Positions 31,938 through 42,078 of a stretch of 64,000 bases of DNA are shown in pieces. The stretch covers positions 1-64,000 of the forward strand of contig NZ_JACGWZ010000007.1 of the NCBI RefSeq assembly GCF_014137975.1, given 5' to 3'. A model generated the notes under the pieces. The model was not told the origin of the DNA and made no database searches. It was given only the letters and a program-made list of their open reading frames with translations. Within the stretch, counting starts at the first letter, position 1. Every line of letters begins with the position of its first letter. This DNA comes from Halosaccharopolyspora lacisalsi (GTDB taxonomy: Bacteria > Actinomycetota > Actinomycetes > Mycobacteriales > Pseudonocardiaceae). The position numbers and the translations under genes were made by a program.

Positions 31938-33272
31938 TCACCGGATCGAGCCAACGACCTCGGCCAGTCGGTCGGCCGTGTCCTGCGCCGTCCGCGCCGT
32001 CGGAGCCTCGACCATCACCCGCACCAGTTGCTCTGTGCCCGAGGGACGCAGCAGCACACGGCCCGTGTCGCCGAGATCCTCCTCGGCCTGAGCCACGGCC
32101 GCGGTCACCGTCGGGGCCGACACGGCGACCGTCTTGTCCGCCACCCGCACGTTGACCAACACCTGCGGCAGCCGGGTCATCGTCTTACCCAGCGTGTGTA
32201 GCGCCTCACCCGTTCCGGCCATCCGCCCCATCAGCCGCAGCGCCGTGAGCAGACCGTCACCGGTGGTCGCGTAGCCGGGCAGCACGAGGTGCCCGGACTG
32301 CTCGCCACCGAGGGCGAACCCGCCCGTGCGCAGCTCCTCCAGCACGTAGCGGTCGCCGACGGCCGTGGTACGCAGCTTGATGCCGTGGTCCCGCATCGCC
32401 AGGTGCAGACCGAGATTGCTCATGACCGTGGCCACCAAGGTGTCCTCGGCGAGCTCCCCCGACTCCTTCAGCGCGACCGCGAGCAGCGCCATGATCTGGT
32501 CGCCGTCCACGAGCACACCGGAGGAGTCCACGGCCAGGCAGCGGTCCGCGTCACCGTCGTGGGCGATACCGAGATCCGCGCCGTGAGCGACCACGGCTTC
32601 CTGCAGCCCCTCCGGGTGCGTCGACCCCACGGCCTCGTTGATGTTGAGCCCGTCGGGCTCGGCGTTGAGCGCGATCACCTCGGCCCCGGCCCTGCGGTAG
32701 GCCGCGGGAGCGGCGAAGGCGGCGGCGCCGTTGGCGCAGTCCACGACCACGCGCAGCCCGTCCAGCGGTTGCGGCGTGGCCACCAGCAGGTGATCGACGT
32801 AGCGCTGCACGGCGTCGTCCAGATCACGCACGCGCCCGACACCGGCGCCCGTGGGGCGGTCGCCGTGCTCGTCCAGCCGCTCGGCGATCTCGTCCTCGAC
32901 CGCGTCCGGCAGCTTGTGCCCTCCGGCCGCGAACAGCTTGATCCCGTTGTCGGGCATCGGATTGTGCGAGGCGGAGATCATCACCCCGAGATCGGCGCCC
33001 ATCTCGGCCACCAGGTGCGCCACGGCCGGTGTCGGCAGCACACCGACGCGGATCACGTCGGCGCCCGCCGAGGTCAGGCCTGCCGTGACGGCGGCCTGCA
33101 GCATCTCGCCGCTGGCGCGCGGATCACGGCCGACCAGGGCGACCCTGCGCCGCGAATCGTCTTGATCGTAGAGCACTCTGGCCGTCGCCGACGAAACGGA
33201 CAGGGCCAGTTCGGGGGTCAGATCGGCGTTGGCCAGACCTCGAACCCCGTCGGTGCCGAACAACCGGGACAT
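31938..33272 (-). CDS. glmM: Phosphoglucosamine mutase
   Basis: GlmM converts glucosamine-6-phosphate to glucosamine-1-phosphate on the way to UDP-GlcNAc. The 444-residue protein has [15 protein letters not shown] at the start, the phosphoserine loop [13 protein letters not shown] with Ser102, the metal loop [25 protein letters not shown] sugar loop and [11 protein letters not shown] phosphate-binding site. ATG at 33272 follows GGAGGA by six bases. It is downstream of rplM-rpsI in the same orientation, as in mycobacteria. Confidence 0.97.
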   Translation of the reverse strand: MSRLFGTDGVRGLANADLTPELALSVSSATARVLYDQDDSRRRVALVGRDPRASGEMLQAAVTAGLTSAGADVIRVGVLPTPAVAHLVAEMGADLGVMISASHNPMPDNGIKLFAAGGHKLPDAVEDEIAERLDEHGDRPTGAGVGRVRDLDDAVQRYVDHLLVATPQPLDGLRVVVDCANGAAAFAAPAAYRRAGAEVIALNAEPDGLNINEAVGSTHPEGLQEAVVAHGADLGIAHDGDADRCLAVDSSGVLVDGDQIMALLAVALKESGELAEDTLVATVMSNLGLHLAMRDHGIKLRTTAVGDRYVLEELRTGGFALGGEQSGHLVLPGYATTGDGLLTALRLMGRMAGTGEALHTLGKTMTRLPQVLVNVRVADKTVAVSAPTVTAAVAQAEEDLGDTGRVLLRPSGTEQLVRVMVEAPTARTAQDTADRLAEVVGSIR

Positions 33273-33392
33273 GCGCGTCCTCCAAGGAATCAGCGGCGCG
33301 TGACCACGCGCGGACGGCAGGGCAAACAACTGCGGGAGCAGCCCCGTCCCGTGGACGGAGGACTGCTCCCGCAGGTTGCCTGAGAAGTCGCG

Positions 33393-33947
33393 TCAGCGCT
33401 TGCTGTACTGCGGCGACTTACGGGCCTTCTTGAGGCCGTACTTCTTACGTTCCTTGGCGCGGGAATCCCGAGTGAGCATCCCGGCCTTCTTCAGCGCCGG
33501 ACGGTCGTCGGCCTCGATCTCGATGAGCGCACGCGCGATCGCCATGCGCATCGCCCCGGCCTGGCCGGACGGCCCGCCACCGCGCAGGTTGGCGTAGACG
33601 TCGTAGTTTTCCAGGCGCTCCACCAGCTCCAGCGGCTCACGCACGACCTGCTGGTGCACCTTGTTCGGCATGTAGTCGTCGATCTGCTTGCCGTTGAGGA
33701 CGAAGTTGCCCTCACCGGGAACCAGACGCACGCGCACGATGGCCTTCTTGCGGCGCCCCACGGTCTGCACCGGGCGGCCTGAGGGCACCGGAGCGGGAGT
33801 GAAGTCCTGCTCGAAGTCCTGGTCCTGCTCGAAGTCCTGGCCCTGTTCGAAGCTCTCGTCGACGAAGGCCTCACCCTCGAATTCTTCGGGAGCGGGGCTC
33901 TCGGAGTCTGGAGTGCTCACGTACTGTTCCTCGGATCCCTCGGTCAC
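33393..33947 (-). CDS. rpsI: Ribosomal protein S9 with acidic N-terminal extension
   Basis: S9 binds the 3' domain of 16S rRNA, its C-terminal KR tail reaching the P-site tRNA. The core from about residue 58 ([20 protein letters not shown] to SPQYSKR) is complete. The first 55 residues are an acidic extension with the repeated unit [16 protein letters not shown], longer than in most bacteria but seen in actinomycetes. The GTG start overlaps the rplM stop (GTGA), giving coupling. Confidence 0.97.
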   Translation of the reverse strand: MTEGSEEQYVSTPDSESPAPEEFEGEAFVDESFEQGQDFEQDQDFEQDFTPAPVPSGRPVQTVGRRKKAIVRVRLVPGEGNFVLNGKQIDDYMPNKVHQQVVREPLELVERLENYDVYANLRGGGPSGQAGAMRMAIARALIEIEADDRPALKKAGMLTRDSRAKERKKYGLKKARKSPQYSKR

Positions 33948-34393
33948 TTCTTGTTCGCCTTCGTGTCGATGGCGTACGGCTGCGGGTTCTGCGCCTGGTG
34001 GGGGTGCTCCGGCCCGGAGTAGACCTTGAGCTTCTTACCCATCGCCCGGCCGAGCCTGTTCTTCGGCAGCATGCCCTTGATGCTCTTCTCGAGCAGCCGG
34101 TCGGGACGCGAGTCCAGCAGCTCACCGAAGGAGTTCTTCCGCAGACCGCCCGGGTAACCGGTGTGTCGGTAGGCGAAGGACTGATCACGCTTGTTGCCGG
34201 TGAGGGCGACCTTGTCGGCATTGACGATGACGACGAAGTCGCCGGTGTCCATGTGCGGGGCATAGGTCGGCTTGTGTTTGCCGCGCAGCAGCGTGGCGGC
34301 CTGTGTAGCCAGCCGGCCGAGCACCACGTCCTCGGCATCGATCACATGCCAGGCGTGATTCACCTCGCCGGCCTTCGGGCTGTACGTGCGCAC
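33944..34393 (-). CDS. rplM: Ribosomal protein L13
   Basis: The 149-residue large-subunit protein shows the L13 pattern: [80 protein letters not shown]-like [23 protein letters not shown] at 34391-34393 with GAGG upstream. It heads the rplM-rpsI unit and lies downstream of the esx genes, separated by their terminator. Confidence 0.97.
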   Translation of the reverse strand: MRTYSPKAGEVNHAWHVIDAEDVVLGRLATQAATLLRGKHKPTYAPHMDTGDFVVIVNADKVALTGNKRDQSFAYRHTGYPGGLRKNSFGELLDSRPDRLLEKSIKGMLPKNRLGRAMGKKLKVYSGPEHPHQAQNPQPYAIDTKANKK

Positions 34394-34782
34394 GGGTCTA
34401 CCTCGTCGTCGTTCGCGTCGGAATCTCGGTGCGGCCGTCGTATCCCGTCGCCCATCACGCCGGGGCGGATCTCCCGGATTCGCCCCAGGGGAACCGGCAC
34501 GTCCTGGACGCCTTCACGGATCGTAGCCGCCTCGAAGAGGCCCTCGATCCGGCGTCACAGTCGTACACACCGCACAACTAGAGACTGAGAATACTCGGCA
34601 GCTGTTGGCCCGGTCGAAACGGGTCCCCCTCGAACGGGCAGGACCCACGGCGACCCGCGTGAAGCTCCAGCTGAAACCCCAGCAGGATTTCCAGCCAGGT
34701 ACCCAACCAGATCTCCAGCCGGGTCCCCACGACCGCGCCACAGCACTTCCACCACCCTACCGCACCCCGCCGCGCACAAGAC
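34394..34782. other. Untranslated leader region upstream of rplM
   Basis: About 390 bases without a supportable gene. On the minus strand TATTCT (34588-34593) is a fair -10 box for rplM with a poor -35, implying a leader near 190 bases. The esx terminator borders it on the right. Confidence 0.4.
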
Positions 34783-34814
34783 GGTGCCCCGGGATTTCCG
34801 AATCCCGGGGCACC
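34783..34814 (-). terminator. Terminator after the esx pair
   Basis: A perfect 14-bp stem (34783-34796 with 34801-34814) around a 4-base loop lies 26 bases past the last esx stop codon. Confidence 0.85.
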
Positions 34815-34840
34815 CGTCGCCTCAGCTCGCGGTGGGCTGA

Positions 34841-35131
34841 TCAGCCACCGAACAGGCCGGCGTTGCGCTGCTCACCCTGCTGGTAGGACTCGCGGGCCAC
34901 GTTGACGGCCGCGCCCATCTTGGCGGTGATCTCCCGCATCCGCTCCGCGGACTGGTCCCACTCGTTCTGGGCCTGGTGGTAGGCCTCCTGCGCGGAACCC
35001 TCCCAGGTCGCGATCAGCGGCTTGAGCATCTGCTCCAGCTCGTCGAGCTGCCCCTGGACCTTGGTGGCCGTGCTGTTGAGGTCGTCGGCCAGCTGACCGA
35101 GCTGGTTGAAGTCGACCTTGATTTCGCCCAT
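34841..35131 (-). CDS. WXG100 protein, EsxT-like
   Basis: A 96-residue helical hairpin protein with the WEG turn (IATWEGSAQEAY, Trp at about 43) of WXG100 ESX substrates. Helix 1 (FNQLGQLADDLNSTATKVQG) and helix 2 (YHQAQNEWDQSAERMREITA) match the ESAT-6/EsxT form. It is 51 bases after the companion WXG100 gene and upstream of rplM, the position of esxT in mycobacterial ESX-4. It likely forms a heterodimer with the neighbour and is exported by the EccBCDE machine. Confidence 0.9.
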   Translation of the reverse strand: MGEIKVDFNQLGQLADDLNSTATKVQGQLDELEQMLKPLIATWEGSAQEAYHQAQNEWDQSAERMREITAKMGAAVNVARESYQQGEQRNAGLFGG

Positions 35132-35182
35132 GGTGATTCTCCCCTCGAATTAACGGTGCTCGTCGAACAACGTGGAGCCGAC

Positions 35183-35494
35183 TCAGCCGAGCAGTTTGCC
35201 CTCGATCTTGGACATCTCGGAGGCCTGCTCCTCGTCCTGCTGGGTGTAGGTCTTGCCCGAGGAGTCGATGTTCTGGCCGATCTCACCCAGCTTGGTGGTG
35301 ATGTCGTTGGCCTCCTGCCGGAACTGCTCCATCAGCCGCGCGAAGGTCTGGCTGGCCTGACCCTTCCAGTTGGCGATCACCGGCTCGGCCTGGCTCTGCA
35401 ACTGGTTGATGGACTGATCGATGCTGCTTCGAACCTCTTCGACCTGGCTCGCGGCCTTCTGCATCAGCTCCGCGTCGGTACCGAAACCGCTCAT
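35183..35494 (-). CDS. WXG100 protein, EsxU-like
   Basis: The 103-residue partner carries WKG (VIANWKGQASQTFARLMEQF). Helix 1 is AELMQKAASQVEEVRSSIDQ; helix 2 runs past EANDITTKLGEIGQNIDSSG. The C-terminus after helix 2 (TYTQQDEEQASEMSKIEGKL) may carry the export signal (a YxxxD/E motif, YTQQDE, is visible). It is first in the esx pair and downstream of the Hsp70-like gene, as esxU is downstream of Rv3446c. Confidence 0.9.
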   Translation of the reverse strand: MSGFGTDAELMQKAASQVEEVRSSIDQSINQLQSQAEPVIANWKGQASQTFARLMEQFRQEANDITTKLGEIGQNIDSSGKTYTQQDEEQASEMSKIEGKLLG

Positions 35495-35735
35495 GTCGGG
35501 TGGCCCCCTTCATCGAATCGTGTTCAAGAAGATCGAACGACCTTCTGACGCAAACAGTGCCATGCCCGGTTCCCCCCTGTCCCGGTTTTGTCCCGAACCG
35601 GTTGCGGATGTAAACACCGCGAACGGAACACGCAGGTCAGGGCATGATTTGCAGGTGCGAAAACTCGGGTGCACACCGAATCGCAACAACACTCCCGAAA
35701 CCCCGAGGATCGCGCAGCTCCACAGTGGACGCTGC

Positions 35736-37532
35736 TCAGCCGGGGCGCAGCGAACTCACCACCCGCCGACAGGCCCGACGAATCCGCTCCGCGGCGTCCG
35801 GGGTGTGGCGGCAACCGACGCTGATCCGGGCATGTTTCTCGTGCAGGACGTACCAGTCCACAGTGGCCTCGGCGAGCCGCTCGCGGTAGTGGACCACGTC
35901 CTCGCCCGCGAATCGGGTGCGCGACTCGAACCCGGAGAGCCCCTGACCCGCGGCGATCTGCTGCTCGTAGTATCGCCGCAGCTCGGAAACGGAGCGTCCG
36001 CGCTCGGCCTCGACGTCGTAATCGAGCCTGCCCTTGCGCACCGAAACGTAGGAACCGCTCGACTTCGACGGGCTCACCCGGGTCTCCCACTTCGCGGGGT
36101 CTCCCCCGCCCTGGTGCCATCCCGCCGGGTAGTCGAAGTGGTAGCCGTAGCGGGAGGTGTGCCGGGTCTCGGCCCGCGCCCGGCCACCGCCCTCGGCATT
36201 CATGATCAGCGCGATGCTCGCGCCGACCGCGAGCAGTGCCACCAGTCCGGCCACGAGAACCCAGATCCCACGACCTCGTCGCCGGGCGGGGGCCGTCACC
36301 TGCCGCGTCGGTTCGCTGCCGCCGATGACGATCGTCGACGCCCGGCTCAGCGAGTCGGTCGCGCTCGCGGAACCGTGCGGCTCCGGACGCGGAGCAGCAC
36401 GGGCTGCGTTCGGGCGGGACGGCGCGGCGGGGGTGCTCCCGGTGGGTGGCAGGCCTCCGGTCCGCTCCGGATCCAGCCGCACCGCGCGGAGGGCACCGCG
36501 GGCGACCACCGTCTCCGGCTGGTCCAGCGTGGTCGGTACGACACCGGTACGTTGGTGGATCAGCCGGGAGATCATCGGGATGCGGCTCGATCCGCCCACC
36601 AGGAACACCCCGGACAACCGGTCGCGACCGACCTCGCCCTCGCGCAGCGTGGCAGGCACCAGGTCCGCGGCGGCGGACAGCCGCTCGGAGATCAGCCGCT
36701 CCAGGTCGGACCTGGTGACGTGCGCGTCGGAGAACGGCGACGGCATCGGCACGTCGGTGTAGCTGTGCCGCGAGAGCGTCTCCTTGGCTCCCTTCACGTC
36801 CTGGCGCAGTACCCGTCTGCGGCGCCGTTCGGCCATCTCGCGGCCCTCCACCAGCTGACGCCAGGACCGCTGATCGGCGGCCGGGACGAGACCGCCGACG
36901 TGGTCGAGCAGCGCCTGGTCGATGTCGGCGCCTCCGAAGTGCGGATCACCACGGGTGGCCAGCACGCGGAAGGTCCGTCCCTGCTTGCGGACCACGCTGG
37001 CGTCGACCGTGCCGCCACCGAGGTCGAGGACCGCGAGCGCGCCACCGTCCGGGAGACCGTGACCCGCCGAGTGGAACACCGCGGCTCCCACCGGCTCAGG
37101 CACCATGACCAGTTCCCTGGCCAGATTCGTCGCGGCGTGACGCAGTTCGCGCACCCGCATCGATCCCCAGTCCGCGGGGTGGGTCAGCACCAACAGGTCG
37201 ACCCCGGCTCCGGCCGCGTACCTGCGGGCCTCACCGACCGCCCTGCGCAGCACCGTGCCGATCACGTCGCCGACCCGCAGCACGCTGTCTCCCAGCAGCA
37301 GTTCACCCTCGTCGATACGTCGCTTGGGGTGCGGCTCGAAACGCGCCGGGTCCACGGCGGCCTGCCGTTCGGCTTCCTGCCCGACGAACAGCGTGCCGTC
37401 GGCGGCGGCGAACACCGCGGAGGGGATCAGGGGCGAGCCGTCGATCACCACCACCTGTGGTTCGCCTCCGTCGACGGAGACCACAGTGCAGGTACTCGAC
37501 GTACCGAAGTCGACCGAGACGTGCAGGGGCAC
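35736..37532 (-). CDS. Hsp70-like, membrane-anchored ESX-associated protein
   Basis: The 598-residue protein has an Hsp70/actin-type ATPase domain (1-330): phosphate 1 VSVDFGTSSTCTVVS, THPADWGSMRVRELRHAATN, connect/phosphate 2 LAVLDLGGGTVDASVV, FGGADIDQALLDHV, and adenosine motif GVFLVGGSSRIPMISRLI. A disordered linker is followed by a transmembrane helix (GIWVLVAGLVALLAVGASIA, about 440-460) and a 130-residue C-terminal domain (YHFDYPAGWHQG). There is no substrate-binding domain of DnaK. It holds the place of mycobacterial Rv3446c between eccC4 and esxU and is probably the family's Hsp70-type version; it may handle ESX substrates. GTG start with AAGGAG. Confidence 0.82.
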   Translation of the reverse strand: MPLHVSVDFGTSSTCTVVSVDGGEPQVVVIDGSPLIPSAVFAAADGTLFVGQEAERQAAVDPARFEPHPKRRIDEGELLLGDSVLRVGDVIGTVLRRAVGEARRYAAGAGVDLLVLTHPADWGSMRVRELRHAATNLARELVMVPEPVGAAVFHSAGHGLPDGGALAVLDLGGGTVDASVVRKQGRTFRVLATRGDPHFGGADIDQALLDHVGGLVPAADQRSWRQLVEGREMAERRRRRVLRQDVKGAKETLSRHSYTDVPMPSPFSDAHVTRSDLERLISERLSAAADLVPATLREGEVGRDRLSGVFLVGGSSRIPMISRLIHQRTGVVPTTLDQPETVVARGALRAVRLDPERTGGLPPTGSTPAAPSRPNAARAAPRPEPHGSASATDSLSRASTIVIGGSEPTRQVTAPARRRGRGIWVLVAGLVALLAVGASIALIMNAEGGGRARAETRHTSRYGYHFDYPAGWHQGGGDPAKWETRVSPSKSSGSYVSVRKGRLDYDVEAERGRSVSELRRYYEQQIAAGQGLSGFESRTRFAGEDVVHYRERLAEATVDWYVLHEKHARISVGCRHTPDAAERIRRACRRVVSSLRPG

Positions 37533-37650
37533 AGGCCACTCCTTCGTCGCCCGTCGAGGACGGTGCCGCCCTCGACGTCGTCTTCCGTGCGCTCCCGCCC
37601 GAAATACGGCGCGAGCGTGGAAACAGTGTGCCTTCGGTCGTGCGAGAAGA

Positions 37651-37700
37651 GTGATCGGGGTGTCGACGATTTCGCGTGAAACCGTCGACACCCCGATCAC
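37651..37700 (-). terminator. Very strong hairpin after eccC
   Basis: An 18-bp perfect inverted repeat (37651-37668 with 37683-37700) around a 14-base loop sits 30 bases past the eccC stop and isolates it from the Hsp70-like gene. Confidence 0.85.
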
Positions 37701-37729
37701 GGGTGTTCCTCACGGGCCGACCCCGCCCC

Positions 37730-40700
37730 TCATTCCTGCGGGATGTAGGCGGTTTGGATGAGCTGGGGCCCACCGCGGAGGCTGCGACTGACGAGGGTGC
37801 CGCGGCCGGGGGGCAGGGGCCGGGATTTGATGTTGCCGACGAGTTGACCGTCGTCCTTGTTGGCGCTCATGGCCAGCCCCGGTGCCGAAGCCTCGCGCAT
37901 CTTGCCGATGACGGGTTCGAACAGGGCGCGGCTGCCGCCGCCGGAGTTGCGGGCGGCGACGATGTGCAGACCGACGTCGCTGGCCTGGGGGATGTAGGAG
38001 GCCAACGGTTCCAGGGGGTTGTTGCCCTGGGGTGCGACGAGTTCGTAGTCGTCGACGACGACGAAGACCTCGGGGCCGGACCACCAGGTGCGGTTTTTGA
38101 GTTGTTCCTGGGTCACGTCGGGACCGGGCAGGCGCTTCTTGAGCACGTTGCCGACGTCGGCGACGTTGCTCTTGAGCTGATCGGCGCTGACGGCGTATTC
38201 CAGCAGGTGGTCGGTGTCCAGAAAGCCGATCATGGTGCGGCGGTAGTCGACCAGCAGGATCTGGGCCTCCTGCGGGGTGTAGCGGGTCATGATGCCGCGC
38301 ACGATGGTGCGCAACAACGAGGTCTTGCCCGCCTCCCGCTCGGCGAAGGCGTAGAAGTGCGGCTCGTTGGCGAAGTCCAGGTACACCGGGTGCAGCCCGT
38401 CCTCGTTGATGCCGATCGGCACCAGCTTCGGCCGGGGCTGCTGCTCCGGCGTGGGCAGCTGGGCGTGCTCGAGCACGTCCGGCAACAACCGCACCTGCGG
38501 CGCCGGCGGGCCGGACCAATTCGCGCGGATCCTGTTGACCAGGTCGGCCACCCCGTCGGACAGGTCCTCGTTGTAGGCCGCCCACCCGACCCGGTCGGCC
38601 AGGTTCTCACTGTCCACCCGCGGCATCGCGGTCAGGAAGTGCAACTTCGTCGGATGCAGGCCCCGGCCGGGCCGGCCCGAGGGCACGTTGACCGCGACCT
38701 TGCGGTCGATCTCGGACTCGCTGGGATCACCCAGCCGCAACTCGAACCGCGTGCCGATCAGATCCTTCAACGCCGGTCGGATCTCGGCCCACCGGTTGGC
38801 CGAGACGAACACGTGCACCCCGAACGTCAGCCCCTGGGCGGCCAGGTCGAGCACGTCCTGCTCCAACGACTCGAACTCGTTGCGGAACGCCCCCCACCCG
38901 TCGACGACCAGGAACACGTCCCCGTACGCGTCCTCGGTGACCTCACCACGACGCTTGCGGTTGCGGAAATCGCCCATCGAATCGACGGCCAACTCCTGGA
39001 ACCGCGCCTCCCGCTCGGCGATGAGGTCCTTGAGCTCGGCGACAGTGCGCCGCACCGTGTCCGGATCGCGCCTGCTGCCGAATCCACCCACGTGCGGCAG
39101 GTTCTGCAACGCCGCCATCGACCCACCACCCAGGTCCACGCAGTAGAACTGCACTTCCTGGGGCGTGTGCGTCAACGCCATCGACGTGATCATCGCGCGG
39201 AACAGGTTCGACTTGCCCGACTGCGGACCCCCGACCACGGCACCGTGCCCGTTGGCACCACCCAGATCCACCATCATCTGGTCCTGCCGCTGCTGATACG
39301 GCATGTCGATGATCCCCACCGGGACCTGCAACTTGCCCGAGCCCACATAGCCCGCCGACGAGTACCCACGATCCTCCGTGGCCTCCAACGGCGGCAACAA
39401 CGTGTCCAGCGTCGGCGGCGCGTCCAACGGCGGCAACCACACCTTGTGCGCGGGTGGCCCCTGCCCCTGAACCTTGCGGATCACGAGCTGGAAGTCCGTG
39501 GGCGCCCGGACGTCCCCGTCCTCGCCCTTGGCCTCGGCGGCGGGTTCCGGTTCCGGCTCCGGGACGGGTTCGAGCTCGGGCTCCTGGGGCATCTCCACGT
39601 AGTCCGGGATGAAGAAGCGCGGGCGCTTCTCCCCGGTGACCGGCGATGCCGCCACGGTGCGACGGCGTCCGGTGCCCTGGTGCAGGTGTCCGGACACGAA
39701 GGCGGCGCGGAAGCGCTCCATGCCCTCCGGGTGCTTGATGTAACCGTGCCCACCGGTGGAGGGCAGGTCGGCCGCGTCGGGCACGCCGATGGCCGAACGC
39801 GACTCGGCGGCGTTGAAAGTCTTCAGACCGATCCGGTAGGACAGGTGCGACTCCAGACCGCGCAGCTTGCCCTCCTCCAGGCGCTGCGAGGCCAGCAGCA
39901 GGTGCACCTGCAACGAACGCCCGAGTCGACCGATCATGGTGAACAGCTCGGAGAACTCCGGCTTCGTCGTCAGCAGCTCGGAGAACTCGTCGACCACGAC
40001 GAACAGGGCGGGCAGCGGATCCAGTTCGGCACCGGCCTGACGCATGTCCTCGTAGTCCCAGACGTTCTTGGCGCCCGCCTTGTTCAGCACCTCCTGGCGC
40101 CGGTTCATCTCCCCGGCCAGCGCGTCCTGCATCCGGTCGACCTGGGTCAGGTCGTCGGCGAGGTTGGTGATCGTGGCCGACACGTGCGGGGCGTTCTCGA
40201 ACCCGTTGAACGTCGCACCACCCTTGAAGTCCACCAGCACGAAGTTCAGCGCCGTGGAGGAGTGCGTGGCCAGCAGGCCCAGCACGATGGTGCGCAGGAA
40301 CTCCGACTTACCGGAACCGGTGGAGCCGATGCACAGCCCGTGCGGACCCATGCCTCCGGAGGCGGTCTCCTTGATGTCCAGCGAGACGGTCTCGCCGTTC
40401 TCGCCCGGCCCGATGGCCACTTTGTAGCGTTCCTCGACCGGACGCGGCCGCCACGCCTCGTTGAGGTCGAAGCTCATCGGGTCGCCGCTGAGGCCGAGCT
40501 GCTCGATGTAGTTCTGCGAGGTGGTCAACGGCTCCTGGCCGGCCGTGTCGGCCTCGACCTGCGCCGTCCCCCCGGTCCGGTAGGGCGCGAGCTGCCGGGC
40601 CAGCGCGGTGGCCTCGACCTTGGTCATCGAGTCGGGTTCACCGAACCACTCGATGCCGGAGTTGCCGCGCGCGCCGATGCGGCCCGGCTCCACGACCATG

Positions 40701-41776
40701 CGCATCCCGCGCTTGGTGGTGATGGCTCCCAGCGCGTCGGAGAGGTCGATCATGGTCACGCCGCCCATGCCGCCCTCGAGGATGAGCTGCTCCTCGCGGC
40801 TGATCTCGGCGTCGTCGATCACGATCACGATGTGCGGCATCCCCTCCGGGGGCGCACTGTTGCGGCTGAACCGCGGCCTGCCCTCGAACTGGTCGGCCAG
40901 CATCTCCTCGACCGCGCGCAGCGAACCGGCCATCAGGCGCTGCGAACCGATACCGTCGCTGAGCTCGGGATGCTGCGCGTGCGGCAGCCACTTGATCCAC
41001 TCCCACTCCGAGCGGGTACGGCCGCCGCTGGCCACGGCGATGATGACGTCGTCGGGAGTGTGGAACGTGGCGAGCTGGGCGATGATGGCGCGCGCCAGCC
41101 CCCGGCACTCCTCCTTGTCACCCTGGAGCCCGAATCCGGCGAAGCCGCGCAGCGACGTCGCCACGGGCAGGCCGGAAACCAGCGAGTGCGCGCGCACGAA
41201 GCGACGCAGGGCCAACGTGGTGATCGGCTCCAGCTCGTCGACCGGGCCGGTCTGCGGTGGCACGAGGCGGGTTTCCAGCCGTTGGGAGCCGAGACCGACC
41301 CGCACTTGGCAGAAGTCGCTGTCGCCGGGGCGACGTTCCCACATCCGGCGGCTGGTGGTGATGGACCACAGCGTCTGCGGTTCGGGATGCATCCAGGTGC
41401 GCGCCAACCGCTGCTCGTCGGCGGCCTCCCGAGCGCGGTCGCGCATCTGGCCGAGGTAACGCAGGTAGTCCTTGCGGTCCTCGTTCATCTCGGCCTTGCT
41501 CTGGCCACCGCCCTGGCCACCGCCCGCCATCATGCCGACGGTCGAGACGAGCATCATCATCGGCATCATCATCATCATCGGGTTGCTTCTCGCCCGCTGA
41601 AGCATGAAGACCATCATGCCGAGCGAAGCGACGATCATGACTACCGGAAGGAACTTCTGGACGATATTTCCCGGCACCGCACGCGGAATCTCGGGCGGAG
41701 CCTCGAGGTGAACCTCTCCGCCCGGTGGCCGCGGAGCGGACATGCGTGGGTGTCGCTTGAACTTCAGCGTGCTCAC
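37730..41776 (-). CDS. eccC: Type VII secretion ATPase EccC (three-domain FtsK/SpoIIIE)
   Basis: EccC drives ESX export through its coupled ATPases. The 1348-residue protein is the fused EccCa/EccCb form: N-terminal cytoplasmic stalk, two transmembrane helices (about 40-85) with a Met-rich stretch (NPMMMMMPMMMLVSTVGMMA), then ATPase 1 with GSTGSGKSEF near 485, ATPase 2 with GGPQSGKSNL near 850, and ATPase 3 with the modified EREAGKTSLL near 1150. GTG at 41776 begins VSTLKFKRHPR, the family N-terminus. Divergent from eccD; as in ESX-4 of mycobacteria the gene order is eccC, eccD, mycP, eccB. Confidence 0.95.
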   Translation of the reverse strand: MSTLKFKRHPRMSAPRPPGGEVHLEAPPEIPRAVPGNIVQKFLPVVMIVASLGMMVFMLQRARSNPMMMMMPMMMLVSTVGMMAGGGQGGGQSKAEMNEDRKDYLRYLGQMRDRAREAADEQRLARTWMHPEPQTLWSITTSRRMWERRPGDSDFCQVRVGLGSQRLETRLVPPQTGPVDELEPITTLALRRFVRAHSLVSGLPVATSLRGFAGFGLQGDKEECRGLARAIIAQLATFHTPDDVIIAVASGGRTRSEWEWIKWLPHAQHPELSDGIGSQRLMAGSLRAVEEMLADQFEGRPRFSRNSAPPEGMPHIVIVIDDAEISREEQLILEGGMGGVTMIDLSDALGAITTKRGMRMVVEPGRIGARGNSGIEWFGEPDSMTKVEATALARQLAPYRTGGTAQVEADTAGQEPLTTSQNYIEQLGLSGDPMSFDLNEAWRPRPVEERYKVAIGPGENGETVSLDIKETASGGMGPHGLCIGSTGSGKSEFLRTIVLGLLATHSSTALNFVLVDFKGGATFNGFENAPHVSATITNLADDLTQVDRMQDALAGEMNRRQEVLNKAGAKNVWDYEDMRQAGAELDPLPALFVVVDEFSELLTTKPEFSELFTMIGRLGRSLQVHLLLASQRLEEGKLRGLESHLSYRIGLKTFNAAESRSAIGVPDAADLPSTGGHGYIKHPEGMERFRAAFVSGHLHQGTGRRRTVAASPVTGEKRPRFFIPDYVEMPQEPELEPVPEPEPEPAAEAKGEDGDVRAPTDFQLVIRKVQGQGPPAHKVWLPPLDAPPTLDTLLPPLEATEDRGYSSAGYVGSGKLQVPVGIIDMPYQQRQDQMMVDLGGANGHGAVVGGPQSGKSNLFRAMITSMALTHTPQEVQFYCVDLGGGSMAALQNLPHVGGFGSRRDPDTVRRTVAELKDLIAEREARFQELAVDSMGDFRNRKRRGEVTEDAYGDVFLVVDGWGAFRNEFESLEQDVLDLAAQGLTFGVHVFVSANRWAEIRPALKDLIGTRFELRLGDPSESEIDRKVAVNVPSGRPGRGLHPTKLHFLTAMPRVDSENLADRVGWAAYNEDLSDGVADLVNRIRANWSGPPAPQVRLLPDVLEHAQLPTPEQQPRPKLVPIGINEDGLHPVYLDFANEPHFYAFAEREAGKTSLLRTIVRGIMTRYTPQEAQILLVDYRRTMIGFLDTDHLLEYAVSADQLKSNVADVGNVLKKRLPGPDVTQEQLKNRTWWSGPEVFVVVDDYELVAPQGNNPLEPLASYIPQASDVGLHIVAARNSGGGSRALFEPVIGKMREASAPGLAMSANKDDGQLVGNIKSRPLPPGRGTLVSRSLRGGPQLIQTAYIPQE

Positions 41777-42078
41777 CGGACGCAGCACCCTTCCATGTCG
41801 AGTGGCTTTCGATCGCAGGCAGCATTCTGTCCTGCCGGCGACACCGGTGACGCGGGGGTAGGGCGTTCGAGGCTTGCCGTGGCCCACCGAATATGAACTA
41901 GTAGGCACGAGTTCGACCATTCCCACCCCGGACGGAGACCGGCAGGGCCATACTAGGGGCGCCCGATCCCCGAGTGGGCCGTTTTCAACGAAAACGTTCC
42001 GTCTTGGTTGGATCGGACCGCTCACACACACGACCCAAGGCATGCACTTGCACGAGAACAAGGGAGTAGGGGGCCCAA
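41777..42078. promoter_or_regulatory. Divergent promoter region of eccC and eccD
   Basis: A 302-base intergenic stretch, AT-richer than the genes, without an ORF of its own. It contains the palindrome CGTTTTC-AAC-GAAAACG (41980-41996) about 80 bases before eccD, a good operator candidate. -10-like TA-rich boxes occur but cannot be assigned with confidence. Confidence 0.45.

Noticed and set aside
37676-41896. A 1406-codon plus-strand open frame opposite eccC
   Set aside because: It is a GC-codon shadow. EccC on the minus strand has unambiguous motifs, and the plus frame is low-complexity His/Arg/Val without recognisable domains.
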